A stretch of DNA of 64,000 nt, from contig NZ_JACRSV010000001.1 of the NCBI RefSeq assembly GCF_014384905.1, positions 930,001 through 994,000 on the forward strand. Reading direction: 5' to 3'. The position numbers were made by a program, and so were the translations under genes. Numbering within the stretch: position 1 is the first letter of the stretch; every line of letters starts with the position of its first letter. The stretch is from Fumia xinanensis (GTDB lineage: Bacteria; Bacillota; Clostridia; Oscillospirales; Ruminococcaceae). Under the pieces are notes generated by a model, which saw only the letters and a program-made list of their open reading frames with translations, was not told where the DNA came from and did no database searches. Below are positions 50,300 through 59,338 of the stretch, piece by piece.

Positions 50300-50902
50300 T
50301 CAGATAAGATAAAAGTTTTCATCATCCACAAATATTCCCTGGCCGTCATCGAGGCGGATCACAGCAGAGCCTTTGCGGCTCTCATATTCTTTGATCCGTT
50401 CTTCCAGCCGGTCGAATCGGGGGAGAAATTTGTGATAATGGGGAAAAATTTCCGATTCGGTGAGCCCAAGGCCCGACAGGTCGGAGAGGCCGACTTGGCT
50501 GTTCATTTCCGGGGTGAACCCGGCGGCCAGTTCGATGGAACGTTGCAAAACCAGACTTCCGGCGCTGACACCGATGACGGTTTTTTCCGCGGCGAGGGTT
50601 TTAAGGACAGGGGTGCAGTTTGTTTCCTTCATCCTCTTTAAAAGATAGAAGGGGTTTCCTCCCATGAGCTCGATTACATCGAAGGAGAGAAGGGTTTCCG
50701 GCGGCTCCTCGTCCAAGTCGACGCACTCTGTCGAGAGCCCCAGGGAGTGGAGCTCCTCGGTGAGGCGGGGAACGTTCCAGTCCTTTTCCTTATAGCCCAG
50801 AGAGGCGGTGGTGATAAGGGCGGCTGTTTTGCCGCGCAACCGCTGGGCAGTTTCTCGCAGCAGAGGGTCAGAACTGAGGCCGTTGGAAGTCAAGATCAGC
50901 GT
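50300..50902 (-). CDS. Peptidase E-like protein (S51 family, type 1 glutamine amidotransferase fold)
   Basis: A protein of about 197-200 residues. The nucleophile elbow is GVSAGSLVL (about residue 110), and ELMGGNPFYLLKRM and FPHYHKFLPRFD are typical of S51 peptidases, which remove N-terminal aspartate from dipeptides. The start is odd. The family usually opens M-L-I-L-T-S-N-G; here ACG occupies the first codon at 50900-50902, eight bases after AAGGAG, while the only standard start nearby is the TTG at 50893, too far from that site. I list the ACG position. It precedes the SGNH lipoprotein. Confidence 0.78.
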   Translation of the reverse strand, partial: TLILTSNGLSSDPLLRETAQRLRGKTAALITTASLGYKEKDWNVPRLTEELHSLGLSTECVDLDEEPPETLLSFDVIELMGGNPFYLLKRMKETNCTPVLKTLAAEKTVIGVSAGSLVLQRSIELAAGFTPEMNSQVGLSDLSGLGLTESEIFPHYHKFLPRFDRLEERIKEYESRKGSAVIRLDDGQGIFVDDENFYLI

Positions 50903-50914
50903 AAAATCATCTCC

Positions 50915-51877
50915 TTATTCCGGGAAGGAATCCCCACAGTTTGCTTTGCGGGCGGCTTTAAAAAGAGGGCCGTCCTTTTTGCGGACTTCCCGCACAGCAA
51001 GGCTCTCTTTTGTGCAGAGCTGAAGGGTGATTCTGCCCGGGTCGATGCGGGGGTGGCGAAGGATGCGGGTGATGGCGGGTGTGCATTCCTTCCGGGTCAG
51101 GGCCAGATAGCAGAACTTTTCGTCTTCATAGGGGGCGTCGCCGCTCTTTAACTGCTTGTGGAGGCGGCTTCGGGCGACGCGGCAGGTGAAATGGCACCAA
51201 TCATCCTCCGGCAGGGGGCAGGCGTTTTCGTGAGGGCATGGGGCGGCCATATGAGCGCCTTCCTTCAGGAGAAGGGAACGGATTTCTCGCAGATGGGCGT
51301 ATCCGGCGGGGGTGCCGGGCTCCACTATGAGGAGCATCTGTCCTGCGGCGTTCCAGAGATTCCGGGCCGCTTTGAGGCGATTTTCCTCCGAGAGCTCGTT
51401 GAGGACGTAGGAGGCGACGACCAGATCCGCCGTCACACCCAGATTTTCCTTTATGACGTCCCGATCAATCCAGCGGGCGGACTGAAGGGCTGGGGAACCC
51501 GTTTTCATCAGGGCCTCTCCCAGGCGGCGCATAGCCCCCTCACGGTCGAGACAGGTGATTTCGCTGAGGTTCAGAAGTGCATCCGCCGCCCAGCAGGCGG
51601 CGCCGGTTCCGGCTCCTGCGTCCAGGAGGGTGGCGGGACGCAGATCCGTACACTGGAGAGCGTACGACAGGGCAGCGGAAACTGCCCCGAAGGTGGCGGG
51701 CATCCGGGTGGCGGCATAGGCGGCGGCTTCGGCTTCGGTGGTCAAAAGCCGCTGGCCGGAGCCGCTTTTTTCGCGGTAGCGGACGCTCAAAGTTTGGGCG
51801 TTTTTTATCAGCTGGGACTGGGAAAGTCCGTCAAGACGGGCTTCCAGGGCGGTTCGAAGGGGGAGGGGAAAATCCAT
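50915..51877 (-). CDS. Rsm22-type small-ribosomal-subunit methyltransferase-like protein
   Basis: A 320-residue protein. The SAM-binding motif is TLLDAGAGTGAACWAAD (about residues 84-100), followed by DLVVASYVLNELSE (about 150). The C-terminal part has a cysteine cluster CPHENACPLPEDDWCHF (about 218-234), conserved in Rsm22 proteins and linked with an iron-sulfur cluster. Rsm22 relatives are associated with small ribosomal subunit assembly; the bacterial role is not settled. The ATG at 51877 follows TGGAGC; a TTG further up is less likely. Confidence 0.85.
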   Translation of the reverse strand: MDFPLPLRTALEARLDGLSQSQLIKNAQTLSVRYREKSGSGQRLLTTEAEAAAYAATRMPATFGAVSAALSYALQCTDLRPATLLDAGAGTGAACWAADALLNLSEITCLDREGAMRRLGEALMKTGSPALQSARWIDRDVIKENLGVTADLVVASYVLNELSEENRLKAARNLWNAAGQMLLIVEPGTPAGYAHLREIRSLLLKEGAHMAAPCPHENACPLPEDDWCHFTCRVARSRLHKQLKSGDAPYEDEKFCYLALTRKECTPAITRILRHPRIDPGRITLQLCTKESLAVREVRKKDGPLFKAARKANCGDSFPE

Positions 51878-51930
51878 AAAGATTGCTCCATTCAACGTTA
51901 GATTTTATCGGCAGATAAAGGGAGAATTGC

Positions 51931-52554
51931 TTATTTTTTGCGCAGTACATGCCAGATATCCTGTCCGGTGAAGCCGCAAGCACGGTAAAGCGCCTCAGGA
52001 TTGTCCGGGTTGTTTGCTTTTCCGGAAACGGTTGCAAACTGCGCCGCGCCTTGTTTTCGAGCGAGCAGTTCATTTACGATCGCACGTCCGATCCCCTTCC
52101 TGCGGTATTCCGGCAAAACCTGAATCCACTCCAAAATTAACTCACCTGTCTCTTCGTGATAATCCGCTATTCCACCGCCGACAATTTTTCCGGTGTTTTT
52201 TTCCGTGGCCAGCAGCCACAAATCCGGGGCATAAATAGGAGTTTTTGTGTAGCTTTCTATCTGCCGGCGGTCGACCTGCAAATCGATGTAGGAGCCATTG
52301 ATGAGGGAAACCATGTCGTCTGGTCGTTTACAGGGGAGAAGCTCAATCTGGGGTAAATCGGGCTTTGGAATGGCCTGTAAGTCATGGTAAAGGCGAAAAT
52401 AGGGTTCGTCCGTATATTCTGCAAAGGATTCCGGAAAAAACCGGCTTTGGTGGATAATCCGCATGTTGTCAGGCAGTCTGATGGTTTCCGCTTTCCAAAA
52501 AGGAATGGACAGCGTCCCACAAGGATTGGAGAGATATTCTTCCAGCGATACCAT
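51931..52554 (-). CDS. GNAT-family N-acetyltransferase
   Basis: A 207-residue protein. The C-terminal half carries the acetyl-CoA site IQVLPEYRRKGIGRAIVNELLARK (about residues 150-173), preceded by GKIVGGGIADYHEETGELIL and followed by NPDNPEALYRACGF. The N-terminal half (1-100) is less conserved. The ATG at 52554 follows GGAGG. The substrate is unknown. It is divergent from the core operon that begins with pyrH. Confidence 0.87.
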   Translation of the reverse strand: MVSLEEYLSNPCGTLSIPFWKAETIRLPDNMRIIHQSRFFPESFAEYTDEPYFRLYHDLQAIPKPDLPQIELLPCKRPDDMVSLINGSYIDLQVDRRQIESYTKTPIYAPDLWLLATEKNTGKIVGGGIADYHEETGELILEWIQVLPEYRRKGIGRAIVNELLARKQGAAQFATVSGKANNPDNPEALYRACGFTGQDIWHVLRKK

Positions 52555-52793
52555 ATGATATTCCTCCATAAAGCGCTAGTGATAAAGCTATTATACCTGA
52601 TAGGCTTCACTTTGACAATCGTTTTTTGAAAACGGTTTTTCTCACCTCAAGAGGGCCGGGAAACCCTTTACTAGGCCGAATTTTAAGAAAAATTCACAGG
52701 GAAAACCGAGAAAATGTAAACTTCCCACTTTACTTTGGAGCAAAGATAGGGTAGAATAGTACTGACTAAAAACAAAGACGGGAGTGTTTTCCA

Positions 52794-53504
52794 GTGGAGC
52801 TCAAATATAAAAGGATCCTGCTGAAATTAAGCGGAGAGGCCCTTGCGGGGGACAAAAAATTCGGTTTGGACTTTGACGTCATCAATCCTATCTGCAAGGC
52901 GATCAAAGAATGTGTCGATTTGGGCGCACAGATCGGTGTCGTCGTCGGCGGCGGCAACTTCTGGCGCGGCCGGTCGAGCGGCGCCATGGATCGGACCCGT
53001 GCCGACCACATCGGCATGCTGGGTACCGCTATGAACGCCCTGGCTGTTGCGGACGCTTTGGAGGAACAGGGCGTGGACGTCCGGGTGCAGACAGCCATCG
53101 CTATGCAGCAGGTGGCTGAGCCTTATATTCGTAACCGGGCAGTGCGCCACTTGGAAAAGGGAAGGGTGGTCATCTTTGGATGTGGCACCGGAAATCCCTT
53201 CTTCTCTACCGATACGGCGGCCTCCCTGCGGGCGGCGGAAATCGAAGCGGATGTGATCTTCAAAGCCACCATGGCCGACGGGGTATTCGACAAGGACCCC
53301 AACAAGTTTGACGATGCGGTCAAGTATGACACCGTTACCTGCAGCGAGGTGCTGCGGCAGAATCTGGGGGTCATGGACTCCACCACCGCCTCTATGTGCA
53401 AGGACAACGGCCTGCCCATGCTGGTGTTCAACCTCAAGCAGCCGCAGAACATCGTGGCAGCGGTCAGGGGAGAAGAAGTCGGCACTGTGGTCATCCCGGA
53501 ATAA
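52794..53504 (+). CDS. pyrH: UMP kinase
   Basis: A 236-residue amino-acid-kinase-fold enzyme that converts UMP to UDP with ATP. It begins YKRILLKLSGEALAGDKKFGLD, then has VVVGGGNFWRGRSS (about residues 47-60), DHIGMLGTAMNALAVADALE and ATMADGVFDKDPNKF (about 159-173). The start is GTG, preceded by GGGAGT. It opens the pyrH-frr-uppS-cdsA-dxr-rseP-ispG-polC cluster. The usual rpsB-tsf pair is not upstream here. Confidence 0.96.
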   Translation: MELKYKRILLKLSGEALAGDKKFGLDFDVINPICKAIKECVDLGAQIGVVVGGGNFWRGRSSGAMDRTRADHIGMLGTAMNALAVADALEEQGVDVRVQTAIAMQQVAEPYIRNRAVRHLEKGRVVIFGCGTGNPFFSTDTAASLRAAEIEADVIFKATMADGVFDKDPNKFDDAVKYDTVTCSEVLRQNLGVMDSTTASMCKDNGLPMLVFNLKQPQNIVAAVRGEEVGTVVIPE

Positions 53505-53631
53505 CAACTCCGCCCTGTTAATGCAATCGGAGATTGCGGACACGTGACAGAGCCTAGTTGTTTTACAACAGGACTTTTTGCGACACCTTTAAATAAAAAC
53601 GGGCATCGATGCCCAGTAAGAAAGGACATAG

Positions 53632-54192
53632 ATGACAATGAAAGAAATTCTTGAAAAAGCTGACAGCAAGATGAACAAAACCGTAGAAGCACTGGGAAAA
53701 GAGCTAGGTTCTATCCGCGCCGGCCGCGCCAATCCCGCGGTTCTGGATAAAGTGAGCGTCGACTACTACGGAACCATGACTCCAGTGAACCAGATGGCGG
53801 CTGTTTCTGTTCCCGACGCCCGCACTTTGATGATCCAGCCCTGGGATGCTTCGAGCCTCAAGGCCATCGAGAAGGCGATTCTTGCCACCGACATCGGTAT
53901 CACCCCCAACAACGACGGCAAAGTCATCCGCCTCAATTTTCCCCCTCTGACCGAAGAGCGCCGCAGAGACCTTGCAAAGGAAATCCACAAATACGGTGAA
54001 GAGGGCAAAGTAGCTGTCCGCGGTGTGCGCCGTGACGCCATTGAAAAGATCAAGGCCAAGCTCAAAGCCAAGGAAATCACCGAGGACGACGTAAAAGACG
54101 GCGAAAAAGACGTCCAGAAATACACCGACAAATACTGCGACGAGATCGACAAGATGATTGCCGCCAAAGAAAAAGAAATCATGGAGATCTAA
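53632..54192 (+). CDS. frr: Ribosome recycling factor
   Basis: A 186-residue factor that, with EF-G, splits post-termination ribosomes. It has the usual KMNKTVEALGKELGSIRAGRANPAVLDKV opening, YYGTMTPVNQMA, IQPWDASSLKAIEKAI and the C-terminal three-helix bundle (RRDLAKEIHKYGEEGKVAVRGVRRDA). The start at 53632 follows AAAGGA; ATG at 53638 is an alternative. A perfect GGGCATCGATGCCC palindrome lies 20-40 bases upstream. Confidence 0.97.
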   Translation: MTMKEILEKADSKMNKTVEALGKELGSIRAGRANPAVLDKVSVDYYGTMTPVNQMAAVSVPDARTLMIQPWDASSLKAIEKAILATDIGITPNNDGKVIRLNFPPLTEERRRDLAKEIHKYGEEGKVAVRGVRRDAIEKIKAKLKAKEITEDDVKDGEKDVQKYTDKYCDEIDKMIAAKEKEIMEI

Positions 54193-54195
54193 CGG

Positions 54196-54906
54196 ATGAT
54201 CGATCAGAATACACTTCCCCAGCATATCGGAGTCATCATGGACGGCAACGGGCGGTGGGCCAAAAAGCGGGGGCTTCCCCGCAAATTCGGGCACCGCACC
54301 GGGGCCAATGCCTTCCGAGCCATCGCCCGGTACGCCAACCAAATCGGTTTAAAGTACATGACCATGTACGTTTTTTCCACCGAAAACTGGGTGCGGCCTC
54401 AGGATGAGATCGACGGCATCATCAAGATTCTTCGCAACTACCTGGATGAGATGGACGATTACATCGAAGAAAACATCCGGGTCCGTTTTTTGGGAGATCT
54501 CAGCGTTTTCGATGAGGACATCCAGCAGAAAATGAAGCGGGCGGTGGACACCAGCGCCAAAAGCACCGGGCTTACTCTCAATCTCGCCATCAACTACGGC
54601 GGTCGGGCGGAAATCACTGCGGCGGCCAAAAGACTCGCAAAAATGGCGGCTGCCGGGGAGCTGAATCCCGACGACATCGACGAAAAGATGCTGGAGCGAA
54701 ACCTGTATACCGGCGACGATCCGCCGGTGGACCTGATTATCCGGCCCAGCGGGGAGTATCGGCTATCAAACTTCCTCATCTGGCAGTCGGCCTACGCCGA
54801 GTACGTTTTTATGGATAACATTTTGTGGCCTGACTTCAAACCCTCAGACCTGGATGCGGCCCTCAATGAATACAGCAGAAGGAACCGGCGGTTCGGCGGT
54901 GTATAA
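54196..54906 (+). CDS. uppS: Undecaprenyl diphosphate synthase
   Basis: A 236-residue cis-prenyltransferase that makes the C55 lipid carrier for wall synthesis. Signatures are HIGVIMDGNGRWAKKRGLPR (residues 10-29) with the catalytic aspartate, MYVFSTENW, NYGGRAEI and DLIIRPSGEYRLSNFLIWQSAYAE (about 175-198). It starts three bases after frr, so the two are translationally linked. Confidence 0.97.
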   Translation: MIDQNTLPQHIGVIMDGNGRWAKKRGLPRKFGHRTGANAFRAIARYANQIGLKYMTMYVFSTENWVRPQDEIDGIIKILRNYLDEMDDYIEENIRVRFLGDLSVFDEDIQQKMKRAVDTSAKSTGLTLNLAINYGGRAEITAAAKRLAKMAAAGELNPDDIDEKMLERNLYTGDDPPVDLIIRPSGEYRLSNFLIWQSAYAEYVFMDNILWPDFKPSDLDAALNEYSRRNRRFGGV

Positions 54907-54930
54907 TCGCGCCCGCCATAGGAAAAATCA

Positions 54931-55764
54931 ATGAAACAGCGTATCATTTCCGCCGTTGTGGCGCTGGCGCTCCTAGCGGTGGCGCTATTTTGCTACAACA
55001 GCATCCTCTTTAACTTTTTTATCGCCCTCATCGGCGCAATTGCGGTATATGAGCTTTTACACTCGACAAAATACGTAAAGAATCCGGTGATTTTGGCGGC
55101 TTCCTGCCTCTATGCGCTGGTGGTTCCGTTTTTCGAGACATTGGATGTGAAAAATATCCACGTTTACGTAACGGTGGGATACTTCACTATCCTTTTCTCC
55201 GTCTTGCTCAAGTGCCATGAAAAGGTAAAATTTCAGGAGATCGCCATCGCCTTTTTCATCTCCCTGGTGGTGCCGGTAGCCTTTTCCATGACCATCCTCA
55301 TGCGTGATTTCCATGAGCACGGAATCTTTTACACCTTCCTAGTCTGTGCGGCTGCTTGGCTCACCGACAGCGCAGCTTATTTTTCGGGCCGGGCCTTCGG
55401 CAAGCACAAAATGGCTCCCCTTATCAGCCCCCACAAAACGGTGGAGGGTGCTGTTGGAGGACTGCTTGTAACGACGATTTGCTATCCGCTATTTTGTCTT
55501 GGTTATCAGGCGATTCTTGGGAGCATGGACATATCGGTTAGCTTTAACTGGTTTATGGTGATGGTGCTGGGGCTTCTGTGCGCGGCGGCGGGCATGGCGG
55601 GGGATTTACTGGCATCGGTTATCAAGCGTCAGACCGGCATCAAGGATTACGGAAACATCATGCCGGGCCACGGCGGGGTCATGGACCGGTTTGACAGCTT
55701 TTTGCTGGTGGCCCCTACCTTTTACCTGCTGATCCAGGTGATCCCGGTGATCACATACCTTTGA
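54931..55764 (+). CDS. cdsA: Phosphatidate cytidylyltransferase
   Basis: A 277-residue inner-membrane enzyme with about seven or eight hydrophobic helices. It makes CDP-diacylglycerol for phospholipid synthesis. The family signature is at the C-terminus: LLASVIKRQTGIKDYGNIMPGHGGVMDRFDS (about residues 226-256), with the earlier DSAAYFSGRAFGKHKMAPLISPHKT block (about 145-170). It follows uppS by 24 bases. Confidence 0.95.
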   Translation: MKQRIISAVVALALLAVALFCYNSILFNFFIALIGAIAVYELLHSTKYVKNPVILAASCLYALVVPFFETLDVKNIHVYVTVGYFTILFSVLLKCHEKVKFQEIAIAFFISLVVPVAFSMTILMRDFHEHGIFYTFLVCAAAWLTDSAAYFSGRAFGKHKMAPLISPHKTVEGAVGGLLVTTICYPLFCLGYQAILGSMDISVSFNWFMVMVLGLLCAAAGMAGDLLASVIKRQTGIKDYGNIMPGHGGVMDRFDSFLLVAPTFYLLIQVIPVITYL

Positions 55765-55782
55765 TCTTGGAGGAACGGACTG

Positions 55783-56919
55783 TTGAAACGATTATCCATC
55801 CTGGGCTCCACCGGCTCTATCGGCACCCAGGCTTTAGAAGTCTGCGAGGCCCACGGCTTTTCGGTCATGGGGCTTGCCGCATACAGCAATGAAGCGCTTT
55901 TGGAGGAGCAGACGAGACGGTTTCGGCCTCAGCTCGTCTGCATTTTCGATGAAAGCCGGTATCATAGCCTGAAGGCGCGAGTGGCCGACCTGCCCGTCAG
56001 GGTGGTCACAGGCATCGGGGGACTCTGCGAGGCGGCTTCCTTAGCAGAAGCGGACATGGTGCTCAACGCCGTTAGCGGCATGATTGGGCTGCGGCCCACC
56101 CTGGCCGCTATCGACGCCCACAAGGAGATCGCCCTGGCAAACAAAGAGACTCTGGTCACCGGCGGAGAGCTAGTCATGAGACGGGCGAAGGTACAAAATG
56201 TACCGGTTCTGCCGGTAGACAGCGAACATTCGGCAATTTTTCAGTGTCTCAATGGATATCGGCACTGCAAGGTGAATAGAATACTACTAACCGCTTCCGG
56301 CGGCCCTTTTTTCGGGAAAACCAGAGCGGAATTACAATATGTGACCAAAAAGGACGCCTTGAACCATCCCAACTGGAGTATGGGGCAGAAAATCACCATC
56401 GATTCCGCCACCATGATGAACAAGGGACTGGAGCTCATCGAGGCTTACTGGCTGTTCGATGTGCCGCCGGAACAAATCGAGGTTGTGATCCACCGGGAGA
56501 GCATCATCCATTCGGCAGTAGAGTTCGAAGACTGTGGAGTTATTGCCCAGTTGGGAATGCCGGACATGAAGCTCCCTATCCAGTACGCAATTACTTATCC
56601 GGAACGGAGACCTTGTCCGACGAAGCCTCTCAACCTGTGGGAGGTGGGGAAGCTCACCTTTTACGAGCCTGACATGGAAACTTTTTCCTGCCTCAAGACG
56701 GCGAAAGAGGCCATTCGGCGGGGAAAACTCTATCCTACCCTGATGAACTGCGCCAATGAACTGGCGGTGCAGCTTTTTCTCGACGGGAAGATTTCCTTTC
56801 TGCAAATCGCCGAGCTGAACGAGCGGGTTTTGGAGCTGGACGGCCGCGGCGAGGTCACGGTAGACAATATCTTGAACGCCGAGGCGGCGGCCCGGGAATT
56901 CGTCCTTTCTTCGATTTAA
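55783..56919 (+). CDS. dxr: 1-deoxy-D-xylulose-5-phosphate reductoisomerase
   Basis: A 378-residue NADPH-dependent enzyme for the second step of the MEP isoprenoid pathway. It has LGSTGSIGTQALEVC (residues 6-20) for cofactor binding, ALANKETLVTGGELV (about 116-130), LPVDSEHSAIFQCL (about 144) and TASGGPFFG followed by HPNWSMGQKITIDSATMMNKGLE (about 190-212) for metal and substrate. The start is TTG at 55783, well placed after TTGGAGGAA. With ispG nearby it shows that isoprenoids are made by the MEP route. Confidence 0.97.
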   Translation: MKRLSILGSTGSIGTQALEVCEAHGFSVMGLAAYSNEALLEEQTRRFRPQLVCIFDESRYHSLKARVADLPVRVVTGIGGLCEAASLAEADMVLNAVSGMIGLRPTLAAIDAHKEIALANKETLVTGGELVMRRAKVQNVPVLPVDSEHSAIFQCLNGYRHCKVNRILLTASGGPFFGKTRAELQYVTKKDALNHPNWSMGQKITIDSATMMNKGLELIEAYWLFDVPPEQIEVVIHRESIIHSAVEFEDCGVIAQLGMPDMKLPIQYAITYPERRPCPTKPLNLWEVGKLTFYEPDMETFSCLKTAKEAIRRGKLYPTLMNCANELAVQLFLDGKISFLQIAELNERVLELDGRGEVTVDNILNAEAAAREFVLSSI

Positions 56920-57040
56920 GCGTGCCTTAACCGGTTTTGGGTGCAGCATTTTCCTGATGAAAATCCAACGCGGTATCAGGCGGCTGTGAAATGACGGGGC
57001 CACGCCCCTGGTAGAAGCGGAAATCCGCTTTGGAGGTAAC

Positions 57041-58057
57041 ATGCAAATATTCGTCAACATTCTGCTTACACTTCTGATTTTTATCGTCATCATCCTGATA
57101 CATGAATTCGGCCACTTTATTACCGCCAAGCTCTGCGGCGTCAAGGTCAACGAATTCGCCATCGGCATGGGACCTACTCTTTTCCGCAAAAAAGGCAAAG
57201 AAACTACTTATTCGGTGCGGGCGTTTCCCATTGGCGGCTTCGTCAGCATGGAAGGGGAAGAGGGGCCGTCCGACGACGAGCGGGCCTTCAGCAACCAGAA
57301 CGTCTGGAAGCGAATCCTCATCATCTGCGCCGGCGCAATCATGAATGTAGTGCTTGGTTTTCTGGTGCTGGTGGGAATGACCATGTCCCAATCTTCCATC
57401 GTCACAAACACTTTGGCGGAGGTTCGGCCCGATTCCCTCATGGCCCAGAGCGGCCTGCAGGCAGGGGACACCATCCTCAAGGTCAATGGACGCACCATGT
57501 TTGTCACCGGTGACATCAGCTATGAGCTGATGCGGGACCCGGATCAAAACGTTTCCATGGTGGTGCGGCGTGACGGCGAGAAGATCACGCTGGATTCCGT
57601 GCGGTACAACACCAAAAACGACGGCGGTTTGGGCATCAAGGTGCAGGCGGTCGAAAAGACTTTTTTAGGCGTTGTGACCTACTCGGCTAAATACACGGTT
57701 TGTATTGCGCGGCTTATATGGGTTTCCCTCGTCGATTTGGTGACGGGGCAGGCTTCCTTCAATGACCTTTCGGGGCCGGTGGGCATGACCCAGGTGGTCG
57801 GCGAGGTAGCGCGGGTCGGCTGGCCGAACCTCATTCTGCTGCTGGCATTTATCACCATCAATGTGGGAATCTTCAACCTTCTGCCCATCCCGGCGCTGGA
57901 CGGCGGACGGCTGTTGTTCCTGCTTGTCGAGGCCATAAGAGGCAAGGCCATCAAACCTGAGTACGAGGGGTACATCCACATGGCGGGATTTATTGCGGTG
58001 ATTTTACTGATGATTGCCGTGACCTTCAACGATATATTGAAGCTGTTTAAAGGCTGA
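57041..58057 (+). CDS. rseP: Site-2 protease RseP (RIP metalloprotease)
   Basis: A 338-residue intramembrane zinc protease. The first helix carries HEFGHFITAKLCGV (about residues 22-35), the HExxH metal site. A PDZ domain follows (about 130-215: SGLQAGDTILKVNGR), and NLLPIPALDGGRLLF (about 287-301) contains the third metal ligand. It cleaves membrane-embedded anti-sigma factors and pheromone or signal peptides. The start follows GGAGG. The gap from dxr holds only a small AGCGGA/TCCGCT stem. Confidence 0.95.
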   Translation: MQIFVNILLTLLIFIVIILIHEFGHFITAKLCGVKVNEFAIGMGPTLFRKKGKETTYSVRAFPIGGFVSMEGEEGPSDDERAFSNQNVWKRILIICAGAIMNVVLGFLVLVGMTMSQSSIVTNTLAEVRPDSLMAQSGLQAGDTILKVNGRTMFVTGDISYELMRDPDQNVSMVVRRDGEKITLDSVRYNTKNDGGLGIKVQAVEKTFLGVVTYSAKYTVCIARLIWVSLVDLVTGQASFNDLSGPVGMTQVVGEVARVGWPNLILLLAFITINVGIFNLLPIPALDGGRLLFLLVEAIRGKAIKPEYEGYIHMAGFIAVILLMIAVTFNDILKLFKG

Positions 58058-58065
58058 TAAAAAAT

Positions 58066-58101
58066 TTGCCGCAGGATTTAAAATCCCGCGGCTTTTTGTA
58101 T
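58066..58101 (+). terminator. Intrinsic terminator between rseP and ispG
   Basis: GCCGCAGGATTT pairs with AAATCCCGCGGC (one mismatch) and is followed by TTTTT. It splits the core cluster, so ispG probably has its own promoter in 58100-58260, where TATACT (about 58197) is the best -10 candidate. Confidence 0.75.
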
Positions 58102-58260
58102 GTGCCAAACGGTCTCCGGCACGCTAGGCTTGAATTTTCCGCAAATCCGGGAGAAAAAATCCGCAGGAACAGGTGAAAAAATCCCTCTTTTATGCTATAC
58201 TTATTTTATATGCAAAATTCGCGGCTCAGTTGCCGCCTGAGATAACGGAGCGTGCTTTAG

Positions 58261-59304
58261 ATGATGGAACGAAAAGTCATCCCGGTAAAACTGAAAGATT
58301 TGCTGTTCGGTGAGGGGAAAGTCTATATCCAGTCAATGTTAAACGTGCCCAGCACCGATATTGAGGGAAGTGTCCGACAGGCAGTCCGCCTGGAGGAAGC
58401 CGGGTGCGATATCATCAGGGCGGCCATCCCCGATAAAGAGGCGGTGAAACTGATTCCCGCCATCAAGGAAAAGGTCAAAATTCCGTTGGTAGCAGACATC
58501 CATTTCGATTACAGGCTGGCGCTGGAATCAGTGGCGGCGGGAGTGGACAAAATCCGTCTCAACCCCGGAAATATCGGTGACGACAGCCGGGTTAAAGAGG
58601 TAGCCGACGCCTGTAGAAAAGCGAGGGTGCCCATCCGCATCGGGGTGAACTCCGGTTCGGTGGAAAAGGGGATTTTGGCGAAACATGGCGGACCGACGGT
58701 GGAAGCTCTGGTGGAGAGCGGACTATATCACGCAAGGCTGTTGGAAAAGTTTGATTTTGACCAGATCGTCATCTCCATCAAGTCCTCCAACGTGAAGACC
58801 ATGGTAGAAGCTTACGCCCTCTTAGCTAGGCAGTGCAGCTACCCGCTGCATTTGGGCGTCACCGAGGCGGGGACCGAGCGGATGGGGATCATCAAGTCGG
58901 CTGTGGGCATTGGGAGCCTGCTGCTTCAGGGTATCGGTGAGACCATCCGGGTCTCCCTGACCGCCGACCCGGTCCAAGAAGTGGAAGCGGCGCGGGACAT
59001 CCTCAAAAGTATCGGAATGTTCGAGGGGCCAGAAGTGGTTTCCTGTCCTACCTGCGGCCGGACGCGGATCGACCTTATTTCCCTTGCGAACCAGGTGGAG
59101 GAGCGGCTCAAGACGGTGCAGAAACCTATCAAGGTCGCGGTCATGGGATGCGTCGTCAATGGGCCCGGCGAGGCCAAAGAAGCCGACATCGGCGTGGCGG
59201 GCGGCGTGGGCTGCGGGGTGCTCTTCAAAAAGGGAGAAATCCTGCGCAAAGTGCCGGAGGGGGAAATCCTCGACGCGCTGATGGAGGAGATCGAGAAGCT
59301 GTAG
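58261..59304 (+). CDS. ispG: 4-hydroxy-3-methylbut-2-enyl-diphosphate synthase
   Basis: A 347-residue iron-sulfur enzyme of the MEP pathway. It has YIQSMLNVPSTDIEGSVRQ (about residues 22-40), IPLVADIHFDYRLAL (about 75), IRLNPGNIG and IGVNSGSVEKGIL (about 124). The 4Fe-4S ligands are in SCPTCGRTRIDL (about 261-272) and MGCVVNGPGEAKEADIG. All are family hallmarks. The start ATG at 58261 is doubled with the next codon; both are possible. Confidence 0.96.
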   Translation: MMERKVIPVKLKDLLFGEGKVYIQSMLNVPSTDIEGSVRQAVRLEEAGCDIIRAAIPDKEAVKLIPAIKEKVKIPLVADIHFDYRLALESVAAGVDKIRLNPGNIGDDSRVKEVADACRKARVPIRIGVNSGSVEKGILAKHGGPTVEALVESGLYHARLLEKFDFDQIVISIKSSNVKTMVEAYALLARQCSYPLHLGVTEAGTERMGIIKSAVGIGSLLLQGIGETIRVSLTADPVQEVEAARDILKSIGMFEGPEVVSCPTCGRTRIDLISLANQVEERLKTVQKPIKVAVMGCVVNGPGEAKEADIGVAGGVGCGVLFKKGEILRKVPEGEILDALMEEIEKL

Positions 59305-59338
59305 GGAGCTAAAGTAGATAAGAGTGGTGTGTAAAAGG

